DNA of 49,480 nt from Parvimonas sp. (lineage in GTDB: Bacteria > Bacillota > Clostridia > Tissierellales > Peptoniphilaceae), in NCBI GenBank assembly GCA_022770425.1, contig JALEHY010000022.1, positions 1-49,480 of the forward strand, read 5' to 3'. Below are positions 26,695 to 35,044 of this stretch, in pieces. The translations under genes were made by a program, and so were the position numbers. Under the pieces are notes generated by a model that made no database searches, was not told where the DNA came from, and saw only the letters and a program-made list of their open reading frames with translations. The first letter of the stretch is position 1. Each line of letters starts with the position of its first letter.

Positions 26695-27126
26695 CTAATA
26701 ACCTGTGTGTCCAAATCCACCTAAATTTCTGTTTGTATCTGAAAGTTCTTCAACTAACTCAAAGTTTACTTTCTCATATTTTGAAATAATCATTTGTGCA
26801 ATTCTATCGTTATTTTTTATTGTGTACTCTTCATTTGATATGTTAACCAACAAAACTTTTATTTCACCTCTGTAATCACTGTCTATTGTTCCTACACCGT
26901 TAGCCATACATATTCCATGTTTTAAACTCATACCGCTTCTTGCTCTTATTTGACCTTCGTAACCAACCGGAATTTCCATAAATAACCCTGTCGGAACCGC
27001 AACTCTTTCAAAAGGTTTTATAATTAAATCTTTATCCAAATTGGCAGTTAAGTCAAATCCTGACGCTCCTTCAGTAGCATAAAACGGTGTATTGTTTTTC
27101 CCTCTATTTATTATCTTAAGTTTCAT
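26695..27126 (-). CDS. dut: dUTP diphosphatase
   Basis: Hydrolyses dUTP to dUMP and pyrophosphate, keeping uracil out of DNA. A trimeric enzyme of 143 residues with all five family motifs in order: GASGFDLTAN, RARSGMSLKHGI, GTIDSDYRGEIKV, DRIAQMI, and the C-terminal arm LGGFGHTGY (a slight variant of the usual R-G-x-G-G-F-G-S-T-G). Motif 3 supplies the catalytic Asp and Tyr. First gene of the dut-ftsK-pgsA-recA run, behind two tandem promoters. ATG 27126 has TTGGAGGAA upstream. Confidence 0.96.
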   Translation of the reverse strand: MKLKIINRGKNNTPFYATEGASGFDLTANLDKDLIIKPFERVAVPTGLFMEIPVGYEGQIRARSGMSLKHGICMANGVGTIDSDYRGEIKVLLVNISNEEYTIKNNDRIAQMIISKYEKVNFELVEELSDTNRNLGGFGHTGY

Positions 27127-27166
27127 CTCGTTCCTCCAAACTCTGCTAATTACAAGTGTTATACAA

Positions 27167-27195
27167 ATTGTATTAGATATTTAAAATAATATCAA
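27167..27195 (-). promoter_or_regulatory. dut promoter, proximal
   Basis: Minus strand TTGATA (27190-27195), 17-base spacer and TACAAT (27167-27172), about 40 bases upstream of the dut ATG. Confidence 0.55.
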
Positions 27196-27235
27196 ATAAT
27201 AGAATTACTTTAAAAATAAATCTAACTCAAATTTT

Positions 27236-27264
27236 ATTATAGCAAATTTATTACCTTTTATCAA
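27236..27264 (-). promoter_or_regulatory. dut promoter, distal
   Basis: Minus strand TTGATA (27259-27264), 17-base spacer and perfect TATAAT (27236-27241). The -35 abuts the mtaB stop codon at 27265. No terminator is seen between mtaB and dut, so upstream transcripts may also read through. Confidence 0.65.
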
Positions 27265-28575
27265 TTAACATTTTATTCTACTCGGTAATCCAAACATTTC
27301 TTCTCCTTCAACAGATAATCCGTTACAATATACTATATTGTTTTTCATATTATCTGCATAAGGAATACTAAACCTTATATAATTTCTTGTATATCCCGCC
27401 AATCTGTTTCCATGAATATTTTCTTCAAACAAAATTTCATGATTATTTGCTAACATTCTATTTAAAAATTGAGTTGTTATTTCCTTTGAAAGCAAAATTA
27501 ATTCATTACTTCTTAGCTTTTTTACATTTCCGTCAACTTGATTGTCAAAATTATAAGCAGGAGTCCCTTTTCTTGGAGAATATTTAAATACATGAATTTT
27601 TGAAAATCCAATTTCTTTAACAAAATTCAAAGTTGTTTCAAAATCCTCATCTGTTTCTCCGGGAAATCCGACAATTATATCAGTAGTAATTGCTACATTT
27701 GGAAAAACTTCCCTTATCATTTTAACCTTTTTCCTATAAATATCTGTAGTATATCTTCGGTTCATCAATTTTAATATCTTATCACATCCACTTTGTAAAG
27801 AAAGATGAAAATGCTCACAAACTTTTTTACAGTTTTTCAGCCTATTTAAGAAATCTAATGAAATTATTCCGGCTTCAATGGAACTCAATCTTATTCTGTC
27901 AATTTTTTCCAAAGTGGCTATTTTTTCAATTACATCAATTAATCTTATATTTTCATCCAAATCAAGTCCATAAGATCCTACATGTATTCCTGTAATTATT
28001 ATTTCCTTATATCCGTTTTCAGAAAGCTTTTTTGCCTCATTGTATATATCATCAATAGATCGAGATTTAATGGGACCCCTTGCATAAGGAATTATACAAT
28101 ATGTACAAAACATATTACATCCTTCTTGAATTTTTATATAAGCTCTTGTTTTACTTTCTTGATTTTCTATTGATAAAACATCAAATCCACAATCTTTAGT
28201 AAGTTCAGAAACAATATTAAATTTTAAGTTAGACTTTTTGGCTTTTTCACATAAATCAACTATTTTAGCTCTGTTCTTTGTACCGATTATAACATCGACT
28301 TCGTCTATTGCTTCTATTTCATCGGGAGAAACTTGAGAATAACAACCAACAACCGCTAAAATAGCATCTTTATTCATTTTTTTTGCTCTGGATATAAATT
28401 GTCTGGATTTTCTATCACTCAAATTAGTAACTGTACAAGTATTTATAACATATACGTCACATTTTTCACTTTCATCACAAATTTCATATCCACTTTTTTT
28501 AAACAACTCTTGCATTGCCTCAGTTTCATATTGATTCACTTTACAACCAAGAGTTAAAAAAGTAACTTTATTCAT
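27265..28575 (-). CDS. mtaB: tRNA (t6A37) C2-methylthiotransferase MtaB
   Basis: A radical-SAM enzyme that converts t6A to ms2t6A at position 37 of ANN-decoding tRNAs. It is 436 residues. The N-terminal UPF0004 domain opens TLGCKVNQYETEAM with cluster cysteines further on (INTCTVTN, VVGCYSQ). The radical-SAM triad is CNMFCTYCIIPYARG, followed by a C-terminal TRAM region. The CKVNQYE signature separates MtaB from MiaB and RimO. I place the start at ATG 28575, directly after AGGAGG; an in-frame ATG at 28596 lies inside rsmE and has no ribosome binding site. Confidence 0.94.
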   Translation of the reverse strand: MNKVTFLTLGCKVNQYETEAMQELFKKSGYEICDESEKCDVYVINTCTVTNLSDRKSRQFISRAKKMNKDAILAVVGCYSQVSPDEIEAIDEVDVIIGTKNRAKIVDLCEKAKKSNLKFNIVSELTKDCGFDVLSIENQESKTRAYIKIQEGCNMFCTYCIIPYARGPIKSRSIDDIYNEAKKLSENGYKEIIITGIHVGSYGLDLDENIRLIDVIEKIATLEKIDRIRLSSIEAGIISLDFLNRLKNCKKVCEHFHLSLQSGCDKILKLMNRRYTTDIYRKKVKMIREVFPNVAITTDIIVGFPGETDEDFETTLNFVKEIGFSKIHVFKYSPRKGTPAYNFDNQVDGNVKKLRSNELILLSKEITTQFLNRMLANNHEILFEENIHGNRLAGYTRNYIRFSIPYADNMKNNIVYCNGLSVEGEEMFGLPSRIKC

Positions 28576-28582
28576 AATCCTC

Positions 28583-29308
28583 CTACATAAATTCATATTG
28601 TAAAATAGAAATTAAATTTATACCCGCAGTTTCCGCTCTCAATATTCTCGGACCTAATCCGACGCTGACTGCACCTCTTTCAACCAGCCATTCAATTTCT
28701 TCTCTTTCAAATCCACCCTCAGACCCAATAAGTATATAAATATCTTTTTTATCGGTGTTTTTAAAGTTTAAAATACTTTCTCGTAAAGAAACTCTTTTGT
28801 CCTCTTCGTAAGCAACTAAAAGTAAATTATCTGAAACATATTCCATAATATTTTTAAGCGGTATCACATCTTTTACTTTAGGAATTATCAATCTTTTGGA
28901 TTGTTTAGCAGATTCATAGGATATCTTTTGAAATCTGTCTATTTTTTTATTTCCTTTTTTAGAATCAAATTTTACAACACATCGTTTTGAATCAATCAAA
29001 GTTATATCATATACTCCAAGTTCTACAGCTTTTTGAATGATAAAATCCATTTTTTCACCTTTTACAAGACATTGTAAAAGATGAATCCTAATATCCGATT
29101 CAGTGTTATCAGCCACAGATTCCAAATTAAAAACTAAAATATAATCTTTATAAATTTTTATATTTCCTATATACAATTTTCGATCAACAACGACCTCTAC
29201 TTTTTCATTTTCAGAAATTCTAAGAACTTTATTTATGTGATTATAATCATCACCATAAAGTTTAACACTTCTGTCAACAATAGTTTCATTTGCGAAAAAT
29301 CTATGCAT
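28583..29308 (-). CDS. rsmE: 16S rRNA (uracil-1498-N3)-methyltransferase RsmE
   Basis: Methylates N3 of U1498 in 16S rRNA using S-adenosylmethionine. A SPOUT-fold enzyme of 241 residues: an N-terminal PUA-like domain beginning MHRFFANE, then the knotted domain with LIGSEGGFEREEIEW and LGPRILRAETAG. The start is ATG 29308, overlapping the prmA stop by 8 bases, with AAGGAG six bases upstream; an in-frame start at 29329 lies further inside prmA and is less likely. The order dnaJ-prmA-rsmE-mtaB is a well-known Firmicutes cluster. Confidence 0.95.
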   Translation of the reverse strand: MHRFFANETIVDRSVKLYGDDYNHINKVLRISENEKVEVVVDRKLYIGNIKIYKDYILVFNLESVADNTESDIRIHLLQCLVKGEKMDFIIQKAVELGVYDITLIDSKRCVVKFDSKKGNKKIDRFQKISYESAKQSKRLIIPKVKDVIPLKNIMEYVSDNLLLVAYEEDKRVSLRESILNFKNTDKKDIYILIGSEGGFEREEIEWLVERGAVSVGLGPRILRAETAGINLISILQYEFM

Positions 29309-30242
29309 TTTTTCTCCTTGCAATAACACAAACCCAATCTTTTAGTCTGTTTACCTTTAAAATTTCGAAATTATTTTCTAAAAGTGATTTTTCAACATCA
29401 ATATATTTTTCCTCAATTATTCCGGAACCGATAAATATTCCGTTATCTTTTATAAACAATGAAATATTTGATAGCAATTTTACTAAAATATGTGCTAAAA
29501 TATTCGCAACAATAACATCTGCTTTGGAGTTCAATTTATCTACTAAATCTCCATGATGAACAACAATTCTATCATCAACACAATTTAGTTTAGCATTACT
29601 CACAGTAGCCTCAACACCTAATATGTCAATATCAACTGCTTCCACTTTCTTAGCCCCTAATTTTAATGCTCCGACAGATAAAATACCACTTCCTGAGCCA
29701 ATATCAAAAACTACCTTCTCTTTAAGATCTATACTTTCTAAGGCTTCCAAACATAAAATTGTAGTTTCATGTGTTCCTGTTCCGAATGCCATACCCGGAT
29801 CAAGCTCAATCATAATATCACTATCTGATAATTCATATTTTTCCCAGGTAGGCTTTATCAGAAAATTCTTTCCTACTCTTGTGGGTTTGTAATATTTTTT
29901 CCACTCATTTGCCCAGTCTTCAGATTTGAATTCACTATCAATTTTTAATATGACTTTTTCATCATACTCCCTTTCAAATTCATTAAGTTTTTCTTTTAAA
30001 AGATTAATATTTTCTAAAATTTCATTATCATTTTTAAAGTATGTCTTTACAGTTATATATTCACTTTTTTCAAAAATTTCCTCATCAAAAACTACCCAAT
30101 AGGGCTTATCTTTAGCAAATTCTTCAAAATCTCTTGAATCTTTTATATTTATTCCGTCAATATCAAAAAGGTACAAAATTCCCACAATATTATCTTCAAA
30201 TTTATTTTTTACTACAACTTCTATTTCAGTCCAATCCATCAC
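29301..30242 (-). CDS. prmA: Ribosomal protein L11 methyltransferase
   Basis: Trimethylates ribosomal protein L11 with S-adenosylmethionine. It is 313 residues. An N-terminal L11-recognition domain of about 100 residues is followed by a Rossmann methyltransferase. The SAM loop is FDIGSGSGILSVGALKLG, preceded by the family motif ELDPGMAFGTGTHETT and followed by VIVANILAHIL. It overlaps dnaJ by 4 bases and rsmE by 8. Its substrate gene rplK lies about 2 kb upstream in the same window. Confidence 0.95.
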   Translation of the reverse strand: MMDWTEIEVVVKNKFEDNIVGILYLFDIDGINIKDSRDFEEFAKDKPYWVVFDEEIFEKSEYITVKTYFKNDNEILENINLLKEKLNEFEREYDEKVILKIDSEFKSEDWANEWKKYYKPTRVGKNFLIKPTWEKYELSDSDIMIELDPGMAFGTGTHETTILCLEALESIDLKEKVVFDIGSGSGILSVGALKLGAKKVEAVDIDILGVEATVSNAKLNCVDDRIVVHHGDLVDKLNSKADVIVANILAHILVKLLSNISLFIKDNGIFIGSGIIEEKYIDVEKSLLENNFEILKVNRLKDWVCVIARRKNA

Positions 30243-31372
30243 TCAAATAACTCCTTTACTTTCTCAAAAAAGTTTTTCTTGTGTTCAGTTAAATGTTCTT
30301 CACGTTCACTTGAAAATTCTTTTAACAATTCTTTTTGTCTGTCAGTTAAATTTTTAGGTGTTATTATTTTTACTTTAAAACTTAAATTCCCTTTTCCGTA
30401 CCCATTAACATCACTTATTCCTCTGCCTGAAAGTTTAAATATTGTCCCTGTTTCCGTTCCTTCGGGAATCGTATAAATTTCTTTTCCTTCAAGAGTAGGA
30501 ATTTCAACTTCCGCACCTAAAACCGCCTCAGTAAAAGAGATAGGTAATTCATAAAAAACATCATTTCCCTCTCTTGAAAATAAATTATGCTTTTTAACCT
30601 TAAAAATAACATAAACATCTCCGGAAGGTCCTCCGTTTTCTCCACAATTTCCTTGTCCTTTTAAAGTCATAATATTATTTGTATTTACGCCTTTAGGAAC
30701 ATTTATTGAAATTTTCTTTCTAACTATAACATACTTTTTAGATTTACATTTGTCACATTTTTCCGAAATGATTTCTCCGGTTCCGTTACATTCACTACAT
30801 AATTCTTCAGAAACAACCGTTCCGAAAAAACTTTGCCTTTGTACCCTAACACTTCCTCTTCCGGAACACTTTTTACATTTTTCTTTCTTTGAACCGGGCA
30901 TTGCCCCACTTCCTGAGCATTTATCACAAACTACTTTAACATTTAATTCTATTTCTTTTTTTATTCCGTTTACAGCTTCAAAAAAATCTAATTCTAAGTA
31001 TGTTTCAATATTTTCTCCTTTAACAGGTCTGTTTCTGTCATTAGAAAAGTTAGAAGAAAATCCACCAAATCCTCCAAATCCTCCAAAAAAACTTTCAAAA
31101 ATATCTCCCATATCCGAAAAACCGCTAAAACCTGAAGCTCCTGATGCATTAGAATTAAAGCTTGCCTCTCCGTATGTATCATATTTTTGTCTTCTGCTGT
31201 CATCACTTAAAATTTCATAAGCAAAATTTACTTCTTTAAAATTTTCTTCCGCCTCTTTATCATCAGGATTTACATCCGGATGATATTTTTTTGCAAGTTT
31301 TCTATATGCTGATTTTAATTCAGCTTTTGAACAATTTTTATTAACTCCTAAAATTTCATATAAATCTCTCAT
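30239..31372 (-). CDS. dnaJ: Chaperone protein DnaJ
   Basis: The Hsp40 co-chaperone that loads substrates on DnaK and stimulates its ATPase. At 377 residues it is full length. The J domain (residues 1-70) has HPD in KKYHPDVNP. A Gly/Phe linker with FGGFGGFGG-type repeats follows, then a cysteine-rich zinc domain and the C-terminal substrate-binding region. Three zinc repeats are normal (CDKCSGSG, CKKCSGRG, CSECNGTG) but the fourth reads CDKCKSKK, keeping both cysteines and losing both glycines. dnaK, grpE and hrcA are not adjacent. No CIRCE element is visible upstream. Confidence 0.96.
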   Translation of the reverse strand: MRDLYEILGVNKNCSKAELKSAYRKLAKKYHPDVNPDDKEAEENFKEVNFAYEILSDDSRRQKYDTYGEASFNSNASGASGFSGFSDMGDIFESFFGGFGGFGGFSSNFSNDRNRPVKGENIETYLELDFFEAVNGIKKEIELNVKVVCDKCSGSGAMPGSKKEKCKKCSGRGSVRVQRQSFFGTVVSEELCSECNGTGEIISEKCDKCKSKKYVIVRKKISINVPKGVNTNNIMTLKGQGNCGENGGPSGDVYVIFKVKKHNLFSREGNDVFYELPISFTEAVLGAEVEIPTLEGKEIYTIPEGTETGTIFKLSGRGISDVNGYGKGNLSFKVKIITPKNLTDRQKELLKEFSSEREEHLTEHKKNFFEKVKELFE

Positions 31373-31415
31373 CTTCTACATACTCTCCATAAATAAAAAA
31401 ACTTTCTAATATAAT

Positions 31416-31421
31416 ATTATA
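31416..31421 (-). promoter_or_regulatory. Likely -10 box for dnaJ operon
   Basis: A perfect TATAAT on the minus strand, about 45 bases upstream of the dnaJ ATG. No good -35 lies at the standard distance, so only the -10 is claimed. Confidence 0.45.
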
Positions 31422-31482
31422 CCCTAAATAAACAGATATTTCTACAAAATTTATTTTAAAATCACTCAAAACAATTACAAAA

Positions 31483-31507
31483 GAAAAAGGCGTCTACAAG
31501 ACGCCTT
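31483..31507 (-). terminator. Terminator after rplA
   Basis: Stem AAGGCGTC / GACGCCTT (31487-31494 and 31500-31507) with a five-base loop, followed by a T-run on the minus strand. It ends the rpmG-secE-nusG-rplK-rplA group 12 bases after the rplA stop. Confidence 0.85.
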
Positions 31508-31518
31508 AAATTTAAAAA

Positions 31519-32214
31519 TTATTCTCCTAATTTTGTAGAAGCTAATTTTATTCCAGGTCCCATTGTTGTAGCAATAGAAACTGATCTTAAATATTTACCT
31601 TTAGCTGCTGCCGGTTTAGCTTTAATAATAGCACTAATCAAAGTTCTTAAGTTATCTTCAATTTTTTCAGCACCAAATGAAACTTTTCCAACAGGACAGT
31701 GAACGATATTAGCTTTATCAACTCTGTATTCAACTTTACCTGATTTAATTTCATTTATAGCATTTGCCACATCAAATGTTACAGTACCTGATTTAGGGTT
31801 AGGCATCAAACCTTTAGGTCCTAAAACTTTACCAATTCTACCAACAACTCCCATCATATCAGGAGTAGCAACTATTACATCAAACTCAAACCAGTTTTCG
31901 TTTTGAATTTTTTGAATATATTCTTCTCCTCCAACATAATCAGCTCCGGCATCTTTAGCTTCTTGAGCTTTATTTTCTTTGCATAAAACTAAAACTCTTA
32001 AAGTTTTACCTGTTCCGTGAGGTAATACTACAGTTCCTCTTACTTGTTGATCAGCATGTCTTGAGTCTACACCCAATTTAACGTGTAGTTCAACAGTTTC
32101 ATCAAATTTTGCAGTTGAAGTTTTAACCGCTAATTCACAAGCTTCTTTTAAATCATATAAATTTGTTTTATCTATTAATTTTAAACTTTCTAAATATTTC
32201 TTACCTTTTTTCAT
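31519..32214 (-). CDS. rplA: Ribosomal protein L1
   Basis: The large-subunit L1-stalk protein, which helps eject deacylated tRNA and in many bacteria represses its own operon by binding mRNA. At 231 residues it is standard length. RGTVVLPHGTGKTLRVLVL, then TPDMMGVVGRIGKVLGPKGL and MPNPKSGTVT are family signatures. It follows rplK after a short spacer holding a candidate L1-binding hairpin. A terminator follows directly, so rplJ and rplL are not downstream here. Confidence 0.98.
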   Translation of the reverse strand: MKKGKKYLESLKLIDKTNLYDLKEACELAVKTSTAKFDETVELHVKLGVDSRHADQQVRGTVVLPHGTGKTLRVLVLCKENKAQEAKDAGADYVGGEEYIQKIQNENWFEFDVIVATPDMMGVVGRIGKVLGPKGLMPNPKSGTVTFDVANAINEIKSGKVEYRVDKANIVHCPVGKVSFGAEKIEDNLRTLISAIIKAKPAAAKGKYLRSVSIATTMGPGIKLASTKLGE

Positions 32215-32227
32215 TTATATCCTCCTG

Positions 32228-32251
32228 GTGGTGTTCGCTATCTGCTCCCAC
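32228..32251 (-). promoter_or_regulatory. Candidate L1-binding mRNA hairpin before rplA
   Basis: On the minus strand GTGGGAG pairs through GTGG with a downstream CCAC, leaving an asymmetric GAG internal loop. The element ends next to the rplA ribosome binding site. The same GTGGGAG...CCAC design occurs before rplK. L1 autoregulation by mRNA mimics of its rRNA site is established for other bacteria; this assignment is by position and shape. Confidence 0.5.
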
Positions 32252-32258
32252 TTATTTT

Positions 32259-32684
32259 TTACTCTTCTACAGTGATTCCCATACTTCTTGCAGTACCTTT
32301 AACCATGCTCATTGCTGCTTCAATAGATGCTGCATTTAAATCAGGCATTTTTAACTCTGCAATTTCTCTTACTTGATCTTTTGTCAAATTACCAACTTTT
32401 GTTTTGTTTGGTACCTTTGAACCTGATTCAATACCTAATTTTTTCTTTATCAATACAGGTACCGGTGGAGTTTTTGTAATGAATGTAAATGATCTGTCTT
32501 GGTATACAGTCAATACAACCGGTATTATCAAACCAACTTGATCTGCTGTCTTTGCGTTAAATTCTTTTGTGAATTGCATTATATTTACACCATGAGGTCC
32601 AAGTGCAGTACCAACCGGTGGAGCAGGTGTCGCCTTTCCTGCTGGAATTTGTAATTTTACTAATGCTTGTACTTTTTTAGCCAT
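32259..32684 (-). CDS. rplK: Ribosomal protein L11
   Basis: Part of the GTPase-associated centre, binding 23S rRNA near helix 43-44 and needed for RelA activation. It is 141 residues, the standard length. The N-terminal proline-rich block LQIPAGKATPAPPVG and GPHGVNIMQFTKEFNAKT are diagnostic. It is the target of PrmA, whose gene is in the same window. It starts 95 bases after nusG, in a gap with a candidate L1-binding hairpin and an AAGGAGG site. Confidence 0.98.
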   Translation of the reverse strand: MAKKVQALVKLQIPAGKATPAPPVGTALGPHGVNIMQFTKEFNAKTADQVGLIIPVVLTVYQDRSFTFITKTPPVPVLIKKKLGIESGSKVPNKTKVGNLTKDQVREIAELKMPDLNAASIEAAMSMVKGTARSMGITVEE

Positions 32685-32709
32685 TTATAGTTCCTCCTTA
32701 AAAACTAAT

Positions 32710-32739
32710 GTGGTTTTTCGGGTGCTAAACCCCTCCCAC
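32710..32739 (-). promoter_or_regulatory. Candidate L1-binding mRNA hairpin before rplK
   Basis: On the minus strand GTGG-GAG-GGG...CCC-GAAAAA-CCAC folds as an outer stem, an asymmetric internal loop and an inner stem. It lies about 25 bases upstream of the rplK start, in the nusG-rplK gap, and resembles the element before rplA. Confidence 0.5.
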
Positions 32740-32779
32740 TCTCGTATATCTTTTTGAATATTTCAAATTATTTTCAAAT

Positions 32780-33316
32780 TTAATTTTTTATAACATCGCT
32801 AAAATCTAATTCAGCAAGTGTATCTCTTCCAAATAAAGAAACGAAAGCCTTTAATTTACTTTTATCAGGAGATACTTCTATAACTTTAGCACTTAAATCT
32901 TTAAATGCCCCTTGAATAATAGTAATAGAATCTCCTTCTTTAATATCCACATCATTACATGGTTCTTTTGAAACTCCAAGAGCTTCAACTTCCTTTTCAG
33001 ATAATGGTACCGGTTTATTTCCGGAACCGACAAATCCCGTAACACCTCTTGTATTTCTAACTAAATACCAAGAAATATCCGTGATTATCATTTTAACTAA
33101 AACATAACCCGGAAAAAGTTGTCTTTCTTTTATTTTTCCAGTTTCAGTTTCTTCTTTAACCGTAGGAACGACAATTTCAAAAATATCAATATCATTTCCA
33201 CGATTCATAACTAACTTTTCAATATTAGCCTTCACTTTGTTTTCATGCCCAGAATAAGTATGCACTACATACCACTTAGCATCTTTTTCTTTAATATCCT
33301 TTAATTCTTCTGTCAT
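32780..33316 (-). CDS. nusG: Transcription antitermination/pausing factor NusG
   Basis: Binds RNA polymerase and links transcription to Rho or to the ribosome. It is 178 residues. The NGN domain contains KWYVVHTYSGHENKVKANIE, then LFPGYVLVKM and RNTRGVTGFVG. The KOW domain follows with EGDSITIIQGAFKDL. It is preceded by secE and followed by rplK, the conserved Firmicutes order. The start at 33316 has AAGGAGG about 20 bases upstream and GGACTTTAG closer in, so the exact ribosome binding site is unclear. Confidence 0.97.
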   Translation of the reverse strand: MTEELKDIKEKDAKWYVVHTYSGHENKVKANIEKLVMNRGNDIDIFEIVVPTVKEETETGKIKERQLFPGYVLVKMIITDISWYLVRNTRGVTGFVGSGNKPVPLSEKEVEALGVSKEPCNDVDIKEGDSITIIQGAFKDLSAKVIEVSPDKSKLKAFVSLFGRDTLAELDFSDVIKN

Positions 33317-33351
33317 AAATTCGGACTAAAGTCCTTCCCTCCTTAAAATAA

Positions 33352-33558
33352 TTAACGGATAATTAAACCTAACAATTTTTTTAAAACACTGTCTAATCCC
33401 CAAATCATAACTGAACTTATAATAGAAATTATAACTACCGCAAGACTGTAATAAAAAACACTTTTCTTTGAAGGCCAAACAATTTTTTTAAATTCTGTAC
33501 GAACTCCCTTTAGAAAACTGGATTTCGCTTGTTTTTGATCAGTAGTTTTTGTTGCCAT
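33352..33558 (-). CDS. secE: Preprotein translocase subunit SecE
   Basis: The single-span clamp subunit of the SecYEG channel. At 68 residues it is the short Gram-positive form: a hydrophilic N-terminal amphipathic part with FLKGVRTEFKKIVWPSKKSV (family motif), then one membrane helix of about 20 residues around VVIISIISSVMIWGLD. Between rpmG (20 bases upstream) and nusG, its canonical neighbours. Confidence 0.95.
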   Translation of the reverse strand: MATKTTDQKQAKSSFLKGVRTEFKKIVWPSKKSVFYYSLAVVIISIISSVMIWGLDSVLKKLLGLIIR

Positions 33559-33578
33559 ACTACTCCTCCATTTCTTAA

Positions 33579-33728
33579 CTATTTTGTTTCTCTGTGAAGA
33601 GTGTGTTTTTTACAAAAATTGCAATATTTGTTTAATTCAATTCTGTTTGTAGTAACTTTTTTATTTTTCTTAGTGTTATAATTTCTGTTTTTGCATTCAG
33701 TACACGCCAAAACAACCTTATCTCTCAT
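33579..33728 (-). CDS. rpmG: Ribosomal protein L33
   Basis: A small large-subunit protein of 49 residues, read from ATG 33728 with an AGGAGGTG site upstream to TAG at 33579. The sequence MRDKVVLACTECKNRNY then a lysine-rich stretch and CNFCKKHTLHRETK gives Cys at 9, 12, 36 and 39, so it is the zinc-binding form of L33 rather than the zinc-independent paralogue. First gene of the rpmG-secE-nusG-rplK-rplA group, behind a strong promoter. Confidence 0.95.
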   Translation of the reverse strand: MRDKVVLACTECKNRNYNTKKNKKVTTNRIELNKYCNFCKKHTLHRETK

Positions 33729-33784
33729 AGAAACACCTCCTTAGAAATTAAATTTGAACATAAACACAATCATATCCGTGTAAA

Positions 33785-33814
33785 ATAATATCATAAAAGA
33801 TATGCTTTTGTCAA
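33785..33814 (-). promoter_or_regulatory. rpmG operon promoter
   Basis: Minus strand: perfect TTGACA (33809-33814), an 18-base spacer and TATTAT (33785-33790) with an extended TG. It suits a ribosomal-protein operon. Confidence 0.75.
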
Positions 33815-33868
33815 GTGATTTACATATATTTTAATCTTGCAATGTACTTTACACTTTATAAAAAAATT

Positions 33869-34795
33869 TTACATATTAATCAATTTTTCAATTAAATAAT
33901 TTTTTTCAACGATTAACTTTTTTTCATTGATTACAGAAAGTATTTCTCCAGTTTCAATGTAATTTCCGATAAAATTTTTTAAAATTTCATCTCCGTAAGT
34001 TTCTGTAATTTTCCCAAAATTAACATCTAATATTCCGAAATTTTCATCCAATATCAACTTAGACTTCGGTGATTGTCCGTAAATCCAATCTTTTTTTGAG
34101 TATTTTTCTTCAGATAATTTTTGTGTCTTTTCAATATCTTCGTCACTTAATTCATACAAACTGATTTTATCAAAATTATTATATATTTCATTTTCAATTT
34201 TTTTCAAAAATTTTTTTGAATCAAAGCCAAAATTACATATTTCTTTTATATTTGTAACTTTACTTGGTACAGACTTTGCACAATTACATATAAATTTTCT
34301 GTTCTTAACATCTAAACTTAATCTTAAATCTTGTAAATTCGCATCAAATAATATACATCCGTGATGAAGAATTCGTTTTTTTCTTACAAATTGGGAATGC
34401 CCACAAATTTTTTTACCATTTATCCTAAAATCATTTCGTTCGGAAATGCTAATGTCTATTCCTAAATTTTTTAAAACTCGATACATAGGTTTTAAACATT
34501 CCTTAAAGTCAGTTGTCGTATCTCCGGTGGAATCTGTTATATAAGAATAATTAACATTTCCAAAATCATGAAATACGGTTCCTCCTCCTGAAATTCTTCT
34601 TGCTATTTTTATTTTATTGTCGTAACAGTATTTCATATTTACCTCTTGCGGTAAATTTTGATGTTTACCTATGATAACAGAGGGCTCATTTCTCCAAATG
34701 ATAAAAATGTCATCTTTTTTGAATTTTTCAAATATGTATTCTTCCAATGAAAGATTAAAATAAACATCTGTAATTTTATTATTTATAAAAATCAT
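33869..34795 (-). CDS. lplA: Lipoate-protein ligase A
   Basis: Attaches free lipoate to lipoyl domains through lipoyl-AMP. It is 308 residues: a catalytic domain with NLSLEEYIF, then RRISGGGTVFHDFGNVNYS and KKICGHSQFV, and a C-terminal accessory domain from about residue 230. Both domains present indicates a ligase rather than an octanoyltransferase. It has its own TATAAT with extended TG at 34816-34821. The likely substrate is the lipoyl domain of the E3 subunit encoded 1 kb away, although the plus-strand lipoprotein unit lies between them. Confidence 0.93.
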   Translation of the reverse strand: MIFINNKITDVYFNLSLEEYIFEKFKKDDIFIIWRNEPSVIIGKHQNLPQEVNMKYCYDNKIKIARRISGGGTVFHDFGNVNYSYITDSTGDTTTDFKECLKPMYRVLKNLGIDISISERNDFRINGKKICGHSQFVRKKRILHHGCILFDANLQDLRLSLDVKNRKFICNCAKSVPSKVTNIKEICNFGFDSKKFLKKIENEIYNNFDKISLYELSDEDIEKTQKLSEEKYSKKDWIYGQSPKSKLILDENFGILDVNFGKITETYGDEILKNFIGNYIETGEILSVINEKKLIVEKNYLIEKLINM

Positions 34796-34815
34796 AATAC
34801 CTCCTACACCACATA

Positions 34816-34821
34816 ATTATA
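34816..34821 (-). promoter_or_regulatory. lplA extended -10 promoter
   Basis: Minus-strand TGATATAAT, about 20 bases upstream of the lplA ATG. No good -35 at 17 bases, as is usual for extended -10 promoters. Confidence 0.5.
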
Positions 34822-34949
34822 TCAAAAAAGTGCGGGTTTCTCCATCTTTGATCGAAATATAGAGAAAAAATTTATTTTTTACTTAATTTTTCAGTATCGG
34901 ATATCCATTTAGAAAAATTAATATATCTAAATACCGTTTTAATATACTA

Positions 34950-34978
34950 TTGATTCTATTTAAAGGTTATGATATCAT
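34950..34978 (+). promoter_or_regulatory. Promoter of small ORF and lipoprotein
   Basis: TTGATT (34950-34955), 17-base spacer, TATCAT (34973-34978) with extended TG. It lies in the 340-base gap 34796-35135, which also holds the lplA promoter and the small ORF. About 65 bases of leader precede the small ORF. Confidence 0.6.
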
Positions 34979-35044
34979 ATATTTACAAGTTGATATATTT
35001 TTTCAACAAATACCGTGTTTTGCTTTAATTTTAGGAGGTGTATC

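Noticed and set aside
27127..27264. LexA/SOS box controlling dut-ftsK-pgsA-recA
   Set aside because: No GAAC-N4-GTTC type palindrome is visible at either dut promoter or before recA.
30750..31220. Plus-strand open frame opposite dnaJ
   Set aside because: It is the complement of the glycine- and cysteine-rich part of dnaJ and matches no family.
31373..31486. CIRCE operator upstream of dnaJ
   Set aside because: The TTAGCACTC-N9-GAGTGCTAA repeat is absent.
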